Made by a program: the position numbers and the translations under genes. From positions 1-6,349 of the forward strand of contig PMYF01000639.1 of assembly GCA_003171295.1 (NCBI GenBank): a stretch of 6,349 nt of DNA. The letters are read 5' to 3'. Source of the stretch: Acidobacteriota bacterium (GTDB lineage Bacteria; Acidobacteriota; Terriglobia; UBA7540). The notes below the pieces were generated by a model that was not told where the DNA came from, ran no database searches, and saw only the letters and a program-made list of their open reading frames with translations. Positions 5,691 through 6,349 of this stretch are shown piece by piece (position 1 is the stretch's first letter; every line of letters starts with the position of its first letter).

Positions 5691-5770
5691 TATCTATCGT
5701 GTTATTAAACGGTTGCAAAAAACCAATGTGCTTTAGTTTTGTTTTAGCTTGTTCTTACATTTAATATCCA
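5691..5770. other. AT-rich segment next to the tandem iterons, likely unwinding element
   Basis: Only 23 of 80 bases are G or C, clearly lower than the surrounding DNA, with A- and T-runs at 5717-5722 and 5737-5745. It lies between the last 22-bp iteron and repA, where iteron plasmids usually melt, and also contains the repA promoter. Opening here is inferred. Confidence 0.55.
5739..5767 (+). promoter_or_regulatory. Probable repA promoter
   Basis: TTGTTT (5739-5744) and TAATAT (5762-5767) are 17 bp apart, an optimal spacing. The predicted transcript start is near 5774, about 20 nt before the repA ATG. No full iteron overlaps it, so any autorepression by RepA would have to use a divergent or half site. 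Confidence 0.6.
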
Positions 5771-5794
5771 GCATCATCAGCACGAGGCCAGGAA

Positions 5795-6349
5795 ATGTCG
5801 CGGAAGCAGCTCCCTTCAACCACACCACAAATCGATCTCATCCCTTTTGCTGATGTTGATCTCATTCGATTCGAAAAGAATCTCTTGCAAATTGGTTTCT
5901 TCGCAGCTCAGGACGAGCGCAAGGGCGGCCCTCCGTTTATTCGCCGCATTGAAAACACAGTGAACCGCGACGGCCAGCGGATCAGCGTGGTAATCGAATT
6001 CCGAGCAAGCATTGGACTCCCCTCCACCGCCGACAGGGACAAGTTCATGGCCTTCCTGAAGATTGCGGCTGAACAACGCGCGCGTTACGGGCGAATCTCA
6101 AACCCGATTAGGTTCACAGGCTATCGACTCCTCCAGGAACTTGGGCTAAACGATTCCGGGCCCAATTACGAAGACCTCAATTCGTGGGGCGAGCGTATGG
6201 CGACGACCACGATCACCTCGAGGCAAGTCATTTTCTTTGCGTTGTCCAAACGCTACGCGAACAAGACAATCCATGTCTTCGAAAGTTTTCAGCGAGTAGG
6301 TAAGCAGTCAGGCAGCGCGCGATCTGAGGAGTTCGAGGTTGTCCTGGCG
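5795..6349 (+). CDS. repA: Replication initiator protein A (RPA family), N-terminal part; gene continues past the window
   Basis: The first 185 codons are present and the frame is still open at the window edge. The protein would bind the iterons upstream and start plasmid replication. The ATG at 5795 follows GAGG (5784-5787) with 7 nt spacing and sits about 20 nt after a predicted transcript start. I recognise the plasmid RPA family from three segments. The first is an N-terminal block, DLIRFEKNLLQIGFF (22-36). The second is a central helix, KFMAFLKIAAEQ (83-94). The third is the conserved stretch F107-TGYRLLQELGL, SG (121-122), Y125, then ERMATTTITS (133-142), which looks like the recognition part of a first winged-helix domain. 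A beta-type segment (IFFALSKRY, then TIHVFESF) follows. The family usually has a second winged helix, which would lie outside this window. Confidence 0.88.
   Translation, partial: MSRKQLPSTTPQIDLIPFADVDLIRFEKNLLQIGFFAAQDERKGGPPFIRRIENTVNRDGQRISVVIEFRASIGLPSTADRDKFMAFLKIAAEQRARYGRISNPIRFTGYRLLQELGLNDSGPNYEDLNSWGERMATTTITSRQVIFFALSKRYANKTIHVFESFQRVGKQSGSARSEEFEVVLA

Larger units (their letters stand above)
4620..5794. other. oriV: Iteron-type replication origin region (oriV), non-coding
   Basis: This stretch immediately upstream of repA contains at least twelve good copies of CCGTAC-N5-TGGCA in two differently organised sets. An AT-rich segment (23 G+C in 80 bp at 5691-5770) then leads to the repA promoter. 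The frames inside it are interrupted or lack protein character and overlap the iterons. The plus strand is strongly C over G: 25 C to 9 G in 5101-5160, 22 to 6 in 4921-4980. Tandem iterons, an AT-rich unwinding segment and an adjacent initiator gene are the hallmarks of iteron-controlled plasmid origins. The span 5085-5529 between the two iteron sets holds no iteron and no gene I can support, only a weak DnaA-box-like pair at 5266-5283. Confidence 0.85.

Noticed and set aside
5287..5736. 149-residue open frame across the tandem iterons
   Set aside because: It runs straight through the 22-bp repeats and the repA promoter; its repeated peptide pieces simply reflect the iterons.

Overview
The window reads as the backbone of a plasmid, or a plasmid-like replicon: a partition locus, an iteron-type replication origin and the 5' part of its replication initiator gene, followed on the left by accessory genes. 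The initiator resembles the plasmid 'replication initiator protein A' (RPA) type. The mixed G+C content, the RPA-type initiator and the style of the accessory proteins suggest a soil bacterium. Acidobacteriota is my best guess, but this rests on impression and not on any search.

Layout. 1-155 is a leader with a dyad and a possible promoter. 155-409 (small ORF) and 409-993 (helix-turn-helix protein) lie on the plus strand and overlap at TGATG. 1033-2283 on the minus strand is an AAA_14/DUF4143-type ATPase that lacks a normal start codon. 2290-2510 is intergenic and ends in a cluster of ATATCGC motifs. 2511-2852 (small ribbon-helix-helix, ParB-like) and 2842-3555 (VirC1/ParA-like ATPase) form a minus-strand operon, parA first, overlapping by 11 bp. 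3556-4650 has no credible gene, but its first ~350 bp carries a second set of ATATCGC-type motifs. 4652-5084 holds six dispersed iterons (five direct, one inverted). The five direct ones are spaced 105, 106, 105 and 100 bp. 5530-5678 holds seven tandem iterons of the same sequence at an exact 22-bp period. An AT-rich stretch with a good promoter then leads into repA (5795 to the window end, incomplete).

How it should work (inference). RepA binds the CCGTAC-N5-TGGCA iterons and opens the AT-rich segment next to the 22-bp array. The dispersed iterons probably act as accessory or copy-control sites. ParA and the RHH protein partition the plasmid through the ATATCGC sites that flank their operon on both sides, and these sites may also serve as operators. 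The ATPase and the two plus-strand genes look like cargo of unknown role.

The most noteworthy signals are the dispersed, helically phased iteron set upstream of the classical tandem array, the two-sided putative centromere, and the ATPase whose reading frame begins without ATG, GTG or a usable TTG.
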